A stretch of DNA of 40,159 nucleotides, from positions 1 to 40,159 of the forward strand of contig NZ_LPUY01000101.1 of the NCBI RefSeq assembly GCF_001518015.1. The letters are read 5' to 3'. The stretch comes from Tritonibacter horizontis. Lineage in GTDB: Bacteria > Pseudomonadota > Alphaproteobacteria > Rhodobacterales > Rhodobacteraceae. How positions within the stretch are numbered: the first letter of the stretch is position 1; each line of letters opens with the position of its first letter. The position numbers were made by a program, and so were the translations under genes. The notes beneath the pieces are model-generated. The model was not told the DNA's origin. It saw only the letters and a program-made list of their open reading frames with translations, and searched no databases. Positions 1-8,622 of this stretch are shown piece by piece.

Positions 1-166
1 CCGCACGGTGAACGAAAAGATCGGCAGGCGATGGGCGCTTTGGTGCCCCTTTGTTTCGTTGTATCTGTCCCTTGCGTCGCACTTGCGGCCCGTAGCGCGC
101 AGATGTTGCTTTTCCGATGCGCGCGAGACCGCTAAGAGGGACAGGTTCGCCAAGGAGCCAGACGAT

Positions 167-1258
167 ATGACCCAATTCACACCGCAACCCGGGATCATGG
201 ACATTGCCCTCTATCAGGGAGGCGCGGCCCATGTCGACGGGGTGAGCAATGTGACGAAGCTCTCTTCTAATGAAAACCCGCTTGGCCCCAGCCCCAAAGC
301 CGTGGAGGCGATGGCCGCGGCGGTGGCCGCCATGCACCGGTATCCCAGCTCGGACCAGACCGCCCTGCGCCGAGCGATCGGCGAAACCCATGGCCTTGAC
401 CCCGACCGCATCATCTGTGGCGCCGGCAGCGATGAGATCATCGCCTTTCTCTGCCAATGTTACGCAGGCCCCGGCGATGAGGTCCTCTATACCGAGCACG
501 GCTTTGCCATGTATCGCATCTCGGCGCTGGCGGCCGGTGCCACCCCGGTTGAGGTCGCAGAACACGAGCGGGTGACGGATGTGGACGCGCTGCTGGCAGG
601 CTGCACCCCGCAAACCAAGCTGGTGTTTATCGCCAACCCGAACAACCCCACCGGCACCATGATTTCCGAGGCCGAGGTCGCACGTCTGGCGGATGGGCTG
701 CCCAAGGGCGCGCTGTTGGTGCTGGACGGCGCTTACGCCGAATACGTCGAGAATTTCGACGCCGGCGCAAAGCTGATCGAGGCGCGCAGCAACGTGGTGA
801 TGACCCGCACCTTTTCAAAGATCTACGGGCTTGGTGGCGCGCGCATCGGCTGGGGCTATGGCCCGAAAGAGATCATCGACGTGCTGAACCGGGTCCGTGG
901 CCCGTTCAATGTCTCCACCACCGCCCTTGCCGGTGCCGAGGCCGCGGTGCGGGATACGGGCTACGTTGCCCATTGCCGGGCGGAAAATGCCAAGTGGCGC
1001 GGCTGGCTGGCAGATCAGCTGGCCAAGCTGGGCGTGCCCTCCGATACCTCCTGTGCGAATTTCATCCTGGCGCGCTTCGCCGACCAGGCCGAAGCCGAAG
1101 CCTGCGATACCTTTCTGCAGGCGCGCGGGCTGATTGTGCGCCGGGTGGCGGGATACAACCTGCCATCCGCGCTGCGCATCACGATTGGCGACGAACCGGC
1201 CTGCCGCGCGGTGGCCGCCGCAGTGGCGGATTTCAAGAGCGGGCAGGACGCGGAATGA
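167..1258 (+). CDS. hisC: Histidinol-phosphate / aromatic aminotransferase (HisC family)
   Basis: A 363-residue PLP-dependent class I/II aminotransferase. It shows the family signatures NPNNPTGT in the mid-region and [18 protein letters not shown], where Lys218 is the expected Schiff-base lysine. HisC enzymes convert imidazole-acetol phosphate and glutamate to histidinol phosphate, and many alphaproteobacterial members also transaminate aromatic keto acids. The gene overlaps tyrA by ATGA, so a role in tyrosine/phenylalanine synthesis, alone or besides histidine, is inferred. The open frame runs back to base 8, but the start at 167 is preferred: it has AAGGAG about 9 bases upstream, and the extra 53 upstream residues look non-homologous. 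No other his gene is in the window. Confidence 0.93.
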   Translation: MTQFTPQPGIMDIALYQGGAAHVDGVSNVTKLSSNENPLGPSPKAVEAMAAAVAAMHRYPSSDQTALRRAIGETHGLDPDRIICGAGSDEIIAFLCQCYAGPGDEVLYTEHGFAMYRISALAAGATPVEVAEHERVTDVDALLAGCTPQTKLVFIANPNNPTGTMISEAEVARLADGLPKGALLVLDGAYAEYVENFDAGAKLIEARSNVVMTRTFSKIYGLGGARIGWGYGPKEIIDVLNRVRGPFNVSTTALAGAEAAVRDTGYVAHCRAENAKWRGWLADQLAKLGVPSDTSCANFILARFADQAEAEACDTFLQARGLIVRRVAGYNLPSALRITIGDEPACRAVAAAVADFKSGQDAE

Positions 1259-2190
1259 GTGAAACCGCGCCCCAAGGCCCCGTGTACAACCGCGTTGCCC
1301 TGATCGGCCTCGGCCTGATTGCCTCTTCGATGTTCTGGGCGATGAAACGCGCCGGTCTCGCCGATGAGGTCACCGGTTTTGCCCGCAGCGCCGAAACCCG
1401 CGAGACAGCCCGCCGTATTGGCCTGTGTGACCGGGTCTGCGACAGCGCGGCAGAGGCGGTGGCGGGCGCCGACCTGGTGGTGCTCTGCGTGCCCGTCGGG
1501 GTCATGGGCGCGGTGGCGGAGGAGATCGCCCCGGCGCTGCAGCCCGGCGCAACCGTGTCGGATGTCGGTTCGGTCAAACGCCATGTCATCGACGCGGTCA
1601 CGCCGCATATCCCCGAGGGGGTGCATTTCGTGCCCTCGCACCCGCTTGCGGGCACCGAACATTCCGGCCCGGAATCGGGGTTTGCCAGCCTGTTTGAAAA
1701 CCGCTGGAACCTGCTGGTCCCGGTTGAGGGCACCGACCCGGAGGCGGTGGCGCGCTTGCGTCGCCTGTGGGAGGGGATGGGCGCGAATGTGGACGAAATG
1801 GACGCGGATCACCACGACCTCGTGCTGGCGGTGACCAGCCACGCGCCCCACCTTATCGCCTATACGATGGTTGGTGTGGCGGACGACCTGCGCCGGGTCA
1901 CCGATAGCGAAGTGATCAAATATTCGGCCGCCGGATTCCGGGATTTCACCCGGATCGCCGCCTCCGATCCCACCATGTGGCGCGATGTCTTCCTGTCCAA
2001 CAAGGAAGCCACCCTGGAGATCCTGGGCCGCTTCACCGAGGAGCTGTTTGCGCTGCAACGGGCTATTCGCACCGGCGACGGTGATCATCTGCATGCCTAT
2101 TTCACCCGCACCCGCGCCATCCGCCGGGGCATTATCGAGGCCGGTCAGGATACCGCCGCCCCGGATTTTGGGCGCGGTCCAAAGGCATGA
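1255..2190 (+). CDS. tyrA: Prephenate/arogenate dehydrogenase (TyrA family)
   Basis: A 311-residue NAD(P)-dependent dehydrogenase that oxidatively decarboxylates prephenate or arogenate in tyrosine synthesis. The N-terminus has a Rossmann motif [10 protein letters not shown] (residues about 16-25). The central part has the TyrA signature [13 protein letters not shown], followed by a helical dimerisation domain with [11 protein letters not shown]. There is no fused chorismate mutase or ACT domain, so it is the short alphaproteobacterial form. The start ATG overlaps the hisC stop as ATGA, and its own stop overlaps the next gene the same way, so translation is probably coupled across all three. 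Whether it prefers prephenate or arogenate cannot be read from the sequence. Confidence 0.93.
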   Translation: MSETAPQGPVYNRVALIGLGLIASSMFWAMKRAGLADEVTGFARSAETRETARRIGLCDRVCDSAAEAVAGADLVVLCVPVGVMGAVAEEIAPALQPGATVSDVGSVKRHVIDAVTPHIPEGVHFVPSHPLAGTEHSGPESGFASLFENRWNLLVPVEGTDPEAVARLRRLWEGMGANVDEMDADHHDLVLAVTSHAPHLIAYTMVGVADDLRRVTDSEVIKYSAAGFRDFTRIAASDPTMWRDVFLSNKEATLEILGRFTEELFALQRAIRTGDGDHLHAYFTRTRAIRRGIIEAGQDTAAPDFGRGPKA

Positions 2191-3086
2191 ATGTGCGGGC
2201 GGTTGTCCTTTGTGCTCTCGGCCTGACGGGGCTGGCCCCATTGGCCGAGGCCGCCGCACCGGAACAAACGCCCCGACCGCCACTGACCAGAGGTGCCGGA
2301 GCGCTGGTCGGAGCAGAGCCCGCAGCCACCGCGGCCGCAACACCGTCGTCGCCACCGATGCAGCCACCGTCGGCGCCGCTTGCGGGGCCGACACCGGACC
2401 CACTCCGGCTGCGGCCGCTCGATCGCCCGGCCTCGCCGCAACATGCCGCGCTGATGCGGCGCCCGGCAGACCTGCAAGGCACGGCGCCATTGGCCACGCC
2501 GCGCCCGGAGACGCGCAGCCCGGACATCGCCCAGCAGGTTCTGTTTGGACGGGCAAAGAAACGGCGCGGGTCGGTTTGCGGAAATTTCGACATTCAGGGC
2601 GAAAAGGTCGGCGATATTGCCGGCAGGCTCAAGGGCTGCGGTGCCAGTGATGCGGTGCGGGTCAAATCGGTCGCCGGAGTCCAGCTGAGCACCCCGGCTC
2701 TGATGACCTGCGACACCGCCAGGGCGCTGCACAAATGGGTCGAAAATGACGTTGAAAAGGCCTTTGGCCGGGGCAACCGCGTGGTCCGCCTGCGCGTTGC
2801 CGCCCATTACGCCTGCCGCACCCGCAACAATCGTCCCGGGGCGCGGATCTCGGAACATGGGCGCGGGCGGGCCATCGACATCTCCGGCTTCACACTCGAA
2901 GACGGCACCACCATCAGCGTTCTGAAAGGCTGGCTCGACAAACCCTCGCGCAAGGCGATGCGGCGGATCTGGCAGGCGGCCTGCGGCCCGTTTCGCACCG
3001 TGTTGGGGCCAGAGGCGGATCTGTATCACCGCGATCATTTCCACCTCGACATGGCGCGGCACCGCAGTGGCCGCTACTGCCGCTAA
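2187..3086 (+). CDS. Extensin-like C-terminal domain protein, probable secreted LAS-type metallopeptidase fold
   Basis: A 299-residue protein with a signal-peptide-like N-terminus (residues 1-23, cleavage near AEA-AA). A Pro/Ala-rich low-complexity linker follows (about 25-110), then an extensin-like C-terminal domain (about 130-299). The domain carries SEHGRGRAIDI (Ser222, His224, Asp231) and the terminal DHFHLD (His284, His286). These match the SxHxxGxAxD and HxH zinc-ligand patterns of LAS/M15-type peptidoglycan peptidases. Cysteines (for example in VCGNF, MTCD and YCR) fit a periplasmic disulfide-bonded protein. A cell-wall hydrolase role is inferred. It overlaps tyrA by ATGA and converges on the DUF2125 gene with 18 bases between them. 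Confidence 0.85.
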   Translation: MNVRAVVLCALGLTGLAPLAEAAAPEQTPRPPLTRGAGALVGAEPAATAAATPSSPPMQPPSAPLAGPTPDPLRLRPLDRPASPQHAALMRRPADLQGTAPLATPRPETRSPDIAQQVLFGRAKKRRGSVCGNFDIQGEKVGDIAGRLKGCGASDAVRVKSVAGVQLSTPALMTCDTARALHKWVENDVEKAFGRGNRVVRLRVAAHYACRTRNNRPGARISEHGRGRAIDISGFTLEDGTTISVLKGWLDKPSRKAMRRIWQAACGPFRTVLGPEADLYHRDHFHLDMARHRSGRYCR

Positions 3087-3104
3087 GGGCACGGGCGCGT
3101 GGCC

Positions 3105-4118
3105 TCAATGCAGGATCAGCCGCGGGGCCGGGCCAAGCGGAATGGGGCCGAAGGTGATGTAGCCGCCGCGAAACCCCAAGGTGATGTCCAGGTTCTCAGG
3201 CCGGCCACTCGCGCGGGCCAGCAAGCCAAGAATCCGGCCCGCCTGGGTGCGACCGCTGGCGGACAACAATCCGCTGTCCGCTGCCATATCAAGAACCGCT
3301 TCCCAATCCTCGATCTGTACCGCGAGCGATCCCGTGGGGATGCCTTCGCCGTCGATTTCCAGACTGCCGGCACTCTTTAGCCGCATGTCGCCCCAGTGGG
3401 CTTCGGCCAGATCCAGCGTGATATGGCGGGGTTGTGGGCGTCGCTGCTCCAGCGCGTCACGGGTCCAGGGCGCGTCAAAGCGCACCGTGGCCGCCAGGCT
3501 CAGCGCGTCAAAGGTCTGCGGCAGTTCGGGGGCGGCCCGAAACAGCCGCCGCAGCTCCGCGCCGGGGCGAAAGGCGGTCGCCTCGGCGGTGATCCGATAG
3601 GTCTCGGGCGCGTCCTGTTGCGCCATTTGCAGGGCCAGATCCGCCGCGCTCAGCGTTACCACCTGGCCGTTGCCGATGCGCCAGCGCCCGGACGTCAGGG
3701 TGAGGTCCTCAACCTCCAGCGCAATGCCGGGGGCAAGCCCCATCTGCGCCTGCAGGGTCTCTGTCTCGATCACGGCGGTGCGGTCATAATAGGACAGCCG
3801 CTGCGCCCCATCCGCAAACCGCAGGATCTGGCGGCCGGGCCAGACGGCCGGGCTTTCCAGCTCCAGCCAGTCGGCCCGCCAGGCCGCGCCGGACTGCGGA
3901 TCCGCAAGGGCAGGTCGGTCGATCCGGGTGCGGTGTCGCAGTGGAAATCCGCCTCGGGGCGGGGCCATGGCGATGGCGCCGACGTCCACTTGCCAGCCCA
4001 GCTCGGCCTGGGTGTCGAACCAGCCCCGCACGCTTTGCCGCAATCCCCAGCCCGCCACGACCCAATAAAGGGACCAGGCCAGCGCCAGGGTCACTAGGAT
4101 CTTCAGCCCGCGTTTCAT
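3105..4118 (-). CDS. DUF2125 domain-containing protein
   Basis: A 337-residue protein with one N-terminal hydrophobic segment (ILVTLALAWSLYWVVAGWG, about residues 6-24) that is either a membrane anchor or an uncleaved signal. The rest is a beta-rich, exported-looking body. Wording and layout fit DUF2125, a family widespread in alphaproteobacteria with no known function. The open frame extends 147 residues upstream, but that extension is arginine/proline-rich and antisense to the ChaC gene. The ATG at 4118 has an AGGGG element upstream and begins MKRGLK, typical of a signal or anchor. It is divergent from the ChaC-like gene 68 bases away and convergent with the extensin-like gene. Confidence 0.82.
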   Translation of the reverse strand: MKRGLKILVTLALAWSLYWVVAGWGLRQSVRGWFDTQAELGWQVDVGAIAMAPPRGGFPLRHRTRIDRPALADPQSGAAWRADWLELESPAVWPGRQILRFADGAQRLSYYDRTAVIETETLQAQMGLAPGIALEVEDLTLTSGRWRIGNGQVVTLSAADLALQMAQQDAPETYRITAEATAFRPGAELRRLFRAAPELPQTFDALSLAATVRFDAPWTRDALEQRRPQPRHITLDLAEAHWGDMRLKSAGSLEIDGEGIPTGSLAVQIEDWEAVLDMAADSGLLSASGRTQAGRILGLLARASGRPENLDITLGFRGGYITFGPIPLGPAPRLILH

Positions 4119-4186
4119 ATGGCGTTGCCCCTTTTGTTCCTGCCCGTTTTGCTGTTTACAGGCGCGGGTGAAAAAGGACCAGTGAC

Positions 4187-4714
4187 ATGACGATGTGGGT
4201 ATTTGGATACGGATCCTTGCTGTGGAACCCGGATTTCCCGGTGGCCCGCAGCGAGATTGCGACGCTCGACGGCTACGCCCGGTCGTTTTGCATGCGCTCG
4301 ATCCACCATCGTGGCAGTGTCGCCGATCCGGGGCTGGTGCTGGCGCTGGATGCGCTGGCGGGCAGCCATTGCAAGGGCCTGGCCCTGGCGGTCGAAGAGG
4401 GCCACGAGGACGCCACGCTGGCCGCGTTGCGCGAACGCGAACTGGTCTCCTCCGCCTATCAGGAAAAGATCCTCGAAGTGGCGCTGCACAGCGGTGAAAC
4501 CGTGCCCGCAGTGGTCTATGTGATCGACCCGGATCACGTGCAATATTGCCATCTGCCACTGGAAGAGCAGGCCCAGATCATCGCAAAAGCGGTGGGCGGA
4601 CGCGGCCCCAACAGCGAATATTTGTTCAACACCACCAATCATCTGGACGAAATCGGACTGCATGATCCCGATCTCGATTGGCTCACTGGGCGGGTGCGGC
4701 AAATTTTATCATAA
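4187..4714 (+). CDS. ChaC-type gamma-glutamylcyclotransferase
   Basis: A 175-residue protein that begins with the family's substrate-binding loop VFGYGSLLW (residues 5-13). It also has the RERELVSSAY block (residues 82-91), whose Glu85 aligns with the catalytic glutamate of ChaC proteins. ChaC enzymes release 5-oxoproline and Cys-Gly from glutathione in the cytoplasm. Length and motif order match the bacterial family. An AAAAAGGA element lies about 8 bases before the ATG; an alternative in-frame ATG is two codons later. It is divergent from the DUF2125 gene. Glutathione is the probable substrate by family, but this is not proven here. Confidence 0.9.
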   Translation: MTMWVFGYGSLLWNPDFPVARSEIATLDGYARSFCMRSIHHRGSVADPGLVLALDALAGSHCKGLALAVEEGHEDATLAALRERELVSSAYQEKILEVALHSGETVPAVVYVIDPDHVQYCHLPLEEQAQIIAKAVGGRGPNSEYLFNTTNHLDEIGLHDPDLDWLTGRVRQILS

Positions 4715-4718
4715 ATCC

Positions 4719-4748
4719 TTGGCGATCCTAGGTCTTTCAAGCTAGGCT
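4719..4748 (+). promoter_or_regulatory. Candidate promoter for the motor-like operon
   Basis: TTGGCG at 4719-4724 and TAGGCT at 4743-4748 are separated by 18 bases, a form often seen for housekeeping promoters in alphaproteobacteria. An inverted repeat CCTAG-N10-CTAGG (4727-4731 and 4742-4746) lies inside the spacer and -10 region and could be an operator. It sits in the 77-base gap before the MotA/TolQ-like gene. This is a consensus match only. Confidence 0.35.
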
Positions 4749-4791
4749 GCAGGCGCAGAACCAAGATATTGCCTATCAGGAGCCGTACGGA

Positions 4792-5979
4792 ATGGCGCAT
4801 CACGAACGCGAAGGCCGGCCACAATTTTCTCAGCCGGTGCGCCAGGTCGTCATGATGTTGATCGCATTGGGCCTGGCGGGGGCCGGGTCTTTTGTCGCTC
4901 TGCCGCGGGTGTTGCCGGTGTTCGAGGCCAACCCCTATCTGAACGGGTTTATCGGGTTTGTGTTCTGCATCGGCGTTCTGGCCTGTTTCTGGCAGGTGCT
5001 GCAGCTGATCAACTGTGTGCGCTGGATCGAACGCTTTGCCTCCGGGGTGACGGCTGACGACGATGCGCCGCCCTCGATGCTGGCGCCCTTGGCGAGTCTT
5101 CTGCGCTCGCGTGCGGCCCGGATGCAGCTTGGCTCTGCTTCCACCCGCTCCATTCTGGATTCGGTGGCAGAACGGATCGACGAAGAACGCGAGATTACCC
5201 GATACATTGTCAACCTTTTGATTTTTCTGGGTCTTTTGGGGACGTTCTATGGCTTGGCCACCACCGTCCCGGCGGTGGTCGACACCATCCGCAGCCTTGC
5301 CCCGCAAGAGGGCGAGGAGGGGCTTGCGATCTTCAACCGGCTGATGACCGGGCTGGAGGCACAGCTGGGCGGCATGGGGGTCGCCTTTGCCTCCTCACTT
5401 CTGGGGCTCGCAGGCTCGCTGATCGTGGGTCTGCTGGAACTTTTTGCAGGTCACGGCCAGAACCGGTTCTACCGCGAACTCGAAGAATGGCTCACCTCAT
5501 TCACCCGCGTCAGTTTTTCCTCTGGCGAGGATGGCGTCGGTGACAGCAATCTGATTGCCGGTGTTCTGGACACCATGGTCGAACAGATGGATGCGCTGCA
5601 GGGCATGTTCGTCGAAACCTCGCAGGGCCGGGCGGAGGTCGACGCAAAATTGTCGCGGCTGGTCGACTCCATCGACGAGATGAACCGCCGTCAGGACGAC
5701 GTGGTTTCGATTTCATCAGCGCTGGAACGGGTGGCGATGGGCCAGGAGACCCTGACCGAGCTGATGCGGGCCCATGGCGATGTCGGGATCGACGCCGAAA
5801 GCCGGATGCGCCTGCGGTCGATCGACGTGCAGATGCTCCGCATTCTTGAAGAAATTTCCGCCGGACGGCAGGAAAGCCTGTCGGAGCTGCGCAAGGATAT
5901 CGACCTGCTGGTCAAGGCCTTCGCCAGCCCGCGCGGTCTCGACCGGGGCTTGCGGACGGCGCCCCGGACCGAGGATTGA
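4792..5979 (+). CDS. MotA/TolQ/ExbB-like proton-channel protein with cytoplasmic tail
   Basis: A 395-residue membrane protein with four predicted membrane segments (about residues 17-38, 51-74, 138-160 and 195-219). TM3 and TM4 carry the MotA/TolQ/ExbB signature: LLIFLGLLGTFYGLATTV in TM3 and GLEAQLGGMGVAFASSLLG entering TM4. After TM4 comes a roughly 175-residue, mostly helical polar tail, longer than in TolQ or ExbB. Such proteins form pentameric proton-driven stators around a dimer of a MotB/TolR-type partner, and the next gene encodes such a partner 3 bases downstream. CAGGAG lies 9 bases before the ATG. The pair resembles ZorA/ZorB in layout, but no Zorya effector gene is adjacent. What it powers is unknown. 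Confidence 0.85.
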   Translation: MAHHEREGRPQFSQPVRQVVMMLIALGLAGAGSFVALPRVLPVFEANPYLNGFIGFVFCIGVLACFWQVLQLINCVRWIERFASGVTADDDAPPSMLAPLASLLRSRAARMQLGSASTRSILDSVAERIDEEREITRYIVNLLIFLGLLGTFYGLATTVPAVVDTIRSLAPQEGEEGLAIFNRLMTGLEAQLGGMGVAFASSLLGLAGSLIVGLLELFAGHGQNRFYRELEEWLTSFTRVSFSSGEDGVGDSNLIAGVLDTMVEQMDALQGMFVETSQGRAEVDAKLSRLVDSIDEMNRRQDDVVSISSALERVAMGQETLTELMRAHGDVGIDAESRMRLRSIDVQMLRILEEISAGRQESLSELRKDIDLLVKAFASPRGLDRGLRTAPRTED

Positions 5980-5982
5980 TCC

Positions 5983-8358
5983 ATGGCCCTGTCGCGTCGC
6001 ACCGGCCAACGGTTCCAAGGCTCGATCTGGCCAGGTTTTGTCGATGCCATGACCGGGCTGTTGCTGGTGCTGATGTTCTTGCTGACCATCTTCATGGTGG
6101 TGCAATTTGTCCTGCGCGAAACCATCTCCGGTCAGGAAGAGACTATTACAGGCCAGGAAACCGAACTCGATCAGCTTTCGGCCGAGGTGCGGGCGCTGGC
6201 GCAGGCGCTTGGCGTCAAGGAACGCGAGGCGAGCCAGCTGCAGGCCCGCCTGGGGGCTCTGGGCGCGACGCTCAATTCCGCGCGCAGTGATCTGGACCGG
6301 GCCGAGGCGCAGATCAGCCAGCAGCAGGCCCTGATCACCGCGCTTTCCAGCGAGCGGGACCAGGTGCGCGAGGACCTTGCCGCGGCGCAGAGCCAGATCA
6401 CCGCCTTTGAGGCGCAGGTGGCGACTCTGATCGCCGGACGTGACAGCGCCGAAGCACGGATCGCCGATCTTCAGGCCGAACGCGAGGCGCTGGACGCGGC
6501 TCAGGCCCGGCTGTTGACGGAACAGGAGGCGCTGAACCTGGCGCTCGCACAGTCCCGCGACGAGGTGGATGCCCAGACCGAAGCGGCCCGTCTCGCCGCC
6601 GCCCGCACCGAGGCACTGGAGGCGCTGGTTGCCGATCTGAAGCAGGAGGACGCGGCGCAGGCAGCCCGTCTGGCCGAGTTGGAGAAAAGCCTGTCCGAGG
6701 AAGAAGCCGCACGTCTGACCGAAGCCGCCGCCGCCGAAGCGCTGCGCGCCCGACTGGAAAACGCCGATGCGGAGCTGACTGCCATGACTCTGGCGCTGGA
6801 AGCCGAGCGTCAGGAGGCCGAGGATACGCTGACCCTGCTGGCCGCCGCCGATGTGGCCCGCAAACAGTTGAGCGCCGACCTCGAAGAGGCGCTGGCCGCT
6901 ATCGAACAGGCCAAGGCGCAAGCGCAGGATCGCGACGTTCTGGCCGAACGGCTAACCCGGGTGCTGGCCCAGATGGAAGTCACGGAAAGCACTGCAGAAA
7001 GCCGCGTTTCCGCGCTCGAGGCGGAACTGTCACGGGTGCGTGACGACAGCGCCGCCACCCGCAACCGACTGACCGCAGAACTGGAATCCGCACGTCAGGC
7101 CGCCGCTGAAACCCGCAGTCAGCTTGAGGCGGAACTGACCCGGCAGCGGGCAACCACCATCGAAACCCAGTCGCAATATGAGACCCAGCTCTCGGCGGCT
7201 CAGGACCGGTATGACACCGAGCGGCGCGCGCTGGAGGACCAGCTGGCCGCGTTGCGTGCCCAAAGCGATACCGCCCGCCGCGCACTCGAGGACGAGCTGG
7301 CGCAGGTTCAGGCCGAGGCCGAGGAAACCCGCGCCGGTCTGGAAACGCAATTGCAGCGCGCCGAGGCGGATCTGGCCGCCGTGCGCAACGCCGCGCAGTC
7401 CACCGATGCCGAACGCGCCTCGGTCGAGCAACGCCTGCTGGCCGCGCTGGAGGCTCTGGAACGCGCTCAGGCGGCGGCGTCGGATCAGGATGTTCTGCAA
7501 CGCCGGTTGCTTGCTGCCCTGTCCGAACGCGACACGGCCGACGCCACCGCGGCGCAACAGCGCAGCCTGGCCGAGCAGCGCGCCGACCTTCTGGCACAGG
7601 CCCGCGCCAGCCTGGCACAGGAAAAAGCGGTCTCGGAAGAGGCACAGCGCGAAACCGCCCTGCTTAATCAGCAGGTCGCAGCCCTGCGTGAACAGCTGGG
7701 CGGGCTGCAGGCCCTGCTGGATGACTACAAGGACCGGGACGTGGCGCAGTCGGTGCAGCTGCAGAATCTCGGTCAGGACCTGAATTCCGCCCTGGCCCGC
7801 GCCGCGGCCGAGGAACGCCGCCGGCGTCTGCTGGAAGAACAGGAACGCAAACGTCTGGAGGCCGAGCGGGCCCAGCTGGCCAACAAGGCAGAGGACCTCG
7901 AACGCTATCGGTCGGAATTCTTCGGCGAGCTGCGCGCGGTGCTGGGCGATCAGGAAGGGGTCCGGATCGAGGGCGACCGCTTTGTCTTTGCCTCCGAAGT
8001 GCTCTTTGCCCTCGGCAGCGCCACCCTCTCGGAGGCAGGCAAGGTCGAAATCGCCAAGGTCGCGCGGATCCTGCAGAACGTCGCGGCGGCGATTCCCGAT
8101 GACCTGAACTGGGTCATCCGGGTCGATGGCCACACCGACAATCAGGCCTTTTACGGGACCGGAAAATATGCAGACAACTGGGAGTTGAGTCAGGGGCGGG
8201 CGTTGTCGGTCGTGCGCTACATGATTGACGAGCTTGGAATCCCACCAGATCGGCTGGCGGCGAATGGTTTTGGCGAATTTCAGCCGGTGAACCCGGCGGA
8301 CACGCCAGCAGCCCGCGCCCAGAACCGTCGCATCGAGCTGAAACTGACCGAGCGCTAA
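5983..8358 (+). CDS. MotB/OmpA-like protein with a very long coiled coil
   Basis: A 791-residue protein. Residues about 15-43 form one membrane segment starting WPGFVDAMTGLLLVLMFLL; Asp21 sits where MotB and ZorB carry the proton-binding aspartate. Residues about 45-645 are an almost uninterrupted Ala/Glu/Gln/Arg/Leu-rich heptad-like coiled coil. Residues about 660-791 are an OmpA-type peptidoglycan-binding domain with RVDGHTDNQ, ELSQGRALSVVRYM and NRRIELKL. Expected topology is N-terminus inside, with coiled coil and OmpA domain in the periplasm. It follows the MotA/TolQ-like gene by 3 bases, so the two surely form one complex. MotB is usually about 300 residues; the extra length is all coiled coil. 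Many repeated EALxA-type segments suggest internal duplication. Function unknown. Confidence 0.87.
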   Translation: MALSRRTGQRFQGSIWPGFVDAMTGLLLVLMFLLTIFMVVQFVLRETISGQEETITGQETELDQLSAEVRALAQALGVKEREASQLQARLGALGATLNSARSDLDRAEAQISQQQALITALSSERDQVREDLAAAQSQITAFEAQVATLIAGRDSAEARIADLQAEREALDAAQARLLTEQEALNLALAQSRDEVDAQTEAARLAAARTEALEALVADLKQEDAAQAARLAELEKSLSEEEAARLTEAAAAEALRARLENADAELTAMTLALEAERQEAEDTLTLLAAADVARKQLSADLEEALAAIEQAKAQAQDRDVLAERLTRVLAQMEVTESTAESRVSALEAELSRVRDDSAATRNRLTAELESARQAAAETRSQLEAELTRQRATTIETQSQYETQLSAAQDRYDTERRALEDQLAALRAQSDTARRALEDELAQVQAEAEETRAGLETQLQRAEADLAAVRNAAQSTDAERASVEQRLLAALEALERAQAAASDQDVLQRRLLAALSERDTADATAAQQRSLAEQRADLLAQARASLAQEKAVSEEAQRETALLNQQVAALREQLGGLQALLDDYKDRDVAQSVQLQNLGQDLNSALARAAAEERRRRLLEEQERKRLEAERAQLANKAEDLERYRSEFFGELRAVLGDQEGVRIEGDRFVFASEVLFALGSATLSEAGKVEIAKVARILQNVAAAIPDDLNWVIRVDGHTDNQAFYGTGKYADNWELSQGRALSVVRYMIDELGIPPDRLAANGFGEFQPVNPADTPAARAQNRRIELKLTER

Positions 8359-8396
8359 GGCCCCCGTCTATGACTTTGATTCGCATGAATAAAATA

Positions 8397-8425
8397 GGCC
8401 TTGGCAGTCAGAAACCGCCAAGGCC
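8397..8425. terminator. Perfect 9-bp inverted repeat after the motor-like operon
   Basis: GGCCTTGGC (8397-8405) and GCCAAGGCC (8417-8425) form a perfect 9-bp stem with an 11-base loop, 38 bases past the OmpA-like stop. No T-run follows on the plus strand, while the minus strand reads TATTTTATT after the hairpin. It may be a weak or factor-dependent terminator, or an RNA 3' end stabiliser. Confidence 0.4.
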
Positions 8426-8532
8426 GCAATGCTAAAATAGCGAGTTTGAAATAAGGACGTCGCCACCACTCACGGAAATTGGGATCGTCCTCGGGTGGAA
8501 TAGCACGTCAGGTCTGAACTTTCAATAAATTA

Positions 8533-8562
8533 TCATGCATGACAATTTTATTGTGCTATTAT
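8533..8562 (+). promoter_or_regulatory. AT-rich promoter region with palindrome upstream of the winged-helix gene
   Basis: A marked AT-rich patch in a GC-rich window. It contains a perfect 10-bp palindrome TCATGCATGA (8533-8542) and a strong -10-like hexamer TATTAT (8557-8562), about 60 bases before the TTG start of the regulator gene. The palindrome occupies the -35 area, so it could be an operator; no good -35 hexamer is visible at 17 bases, which would fit an activator-dependent promoter. The remainder of the 264-base gap (8359-8622) holds only the inverted repeat at 8397. Confidence 0.4.
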
Positions 8563-8622
8563 CTTCGTGTCAGTTTTATCGATCGCCTACATTTTCATGA
8601 GCGTTTTGGAAGGAGTACGATT

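Noticed and set aside
8-166. N-terminal extension of HisC from base 8
   Set aside because: Non-homologous Arg/Cys-rich sequence; the start at 167 has AAGGAG at good distance.
4792-8358. Zorya anti-phage system
   Set aside because: Only the ZorA/ZorB-like layout is present; no ZorC, ZorD or ZorE-type gene is adjacent and the long coiled coil is in the MotB-like partner, not the MotA-like one.
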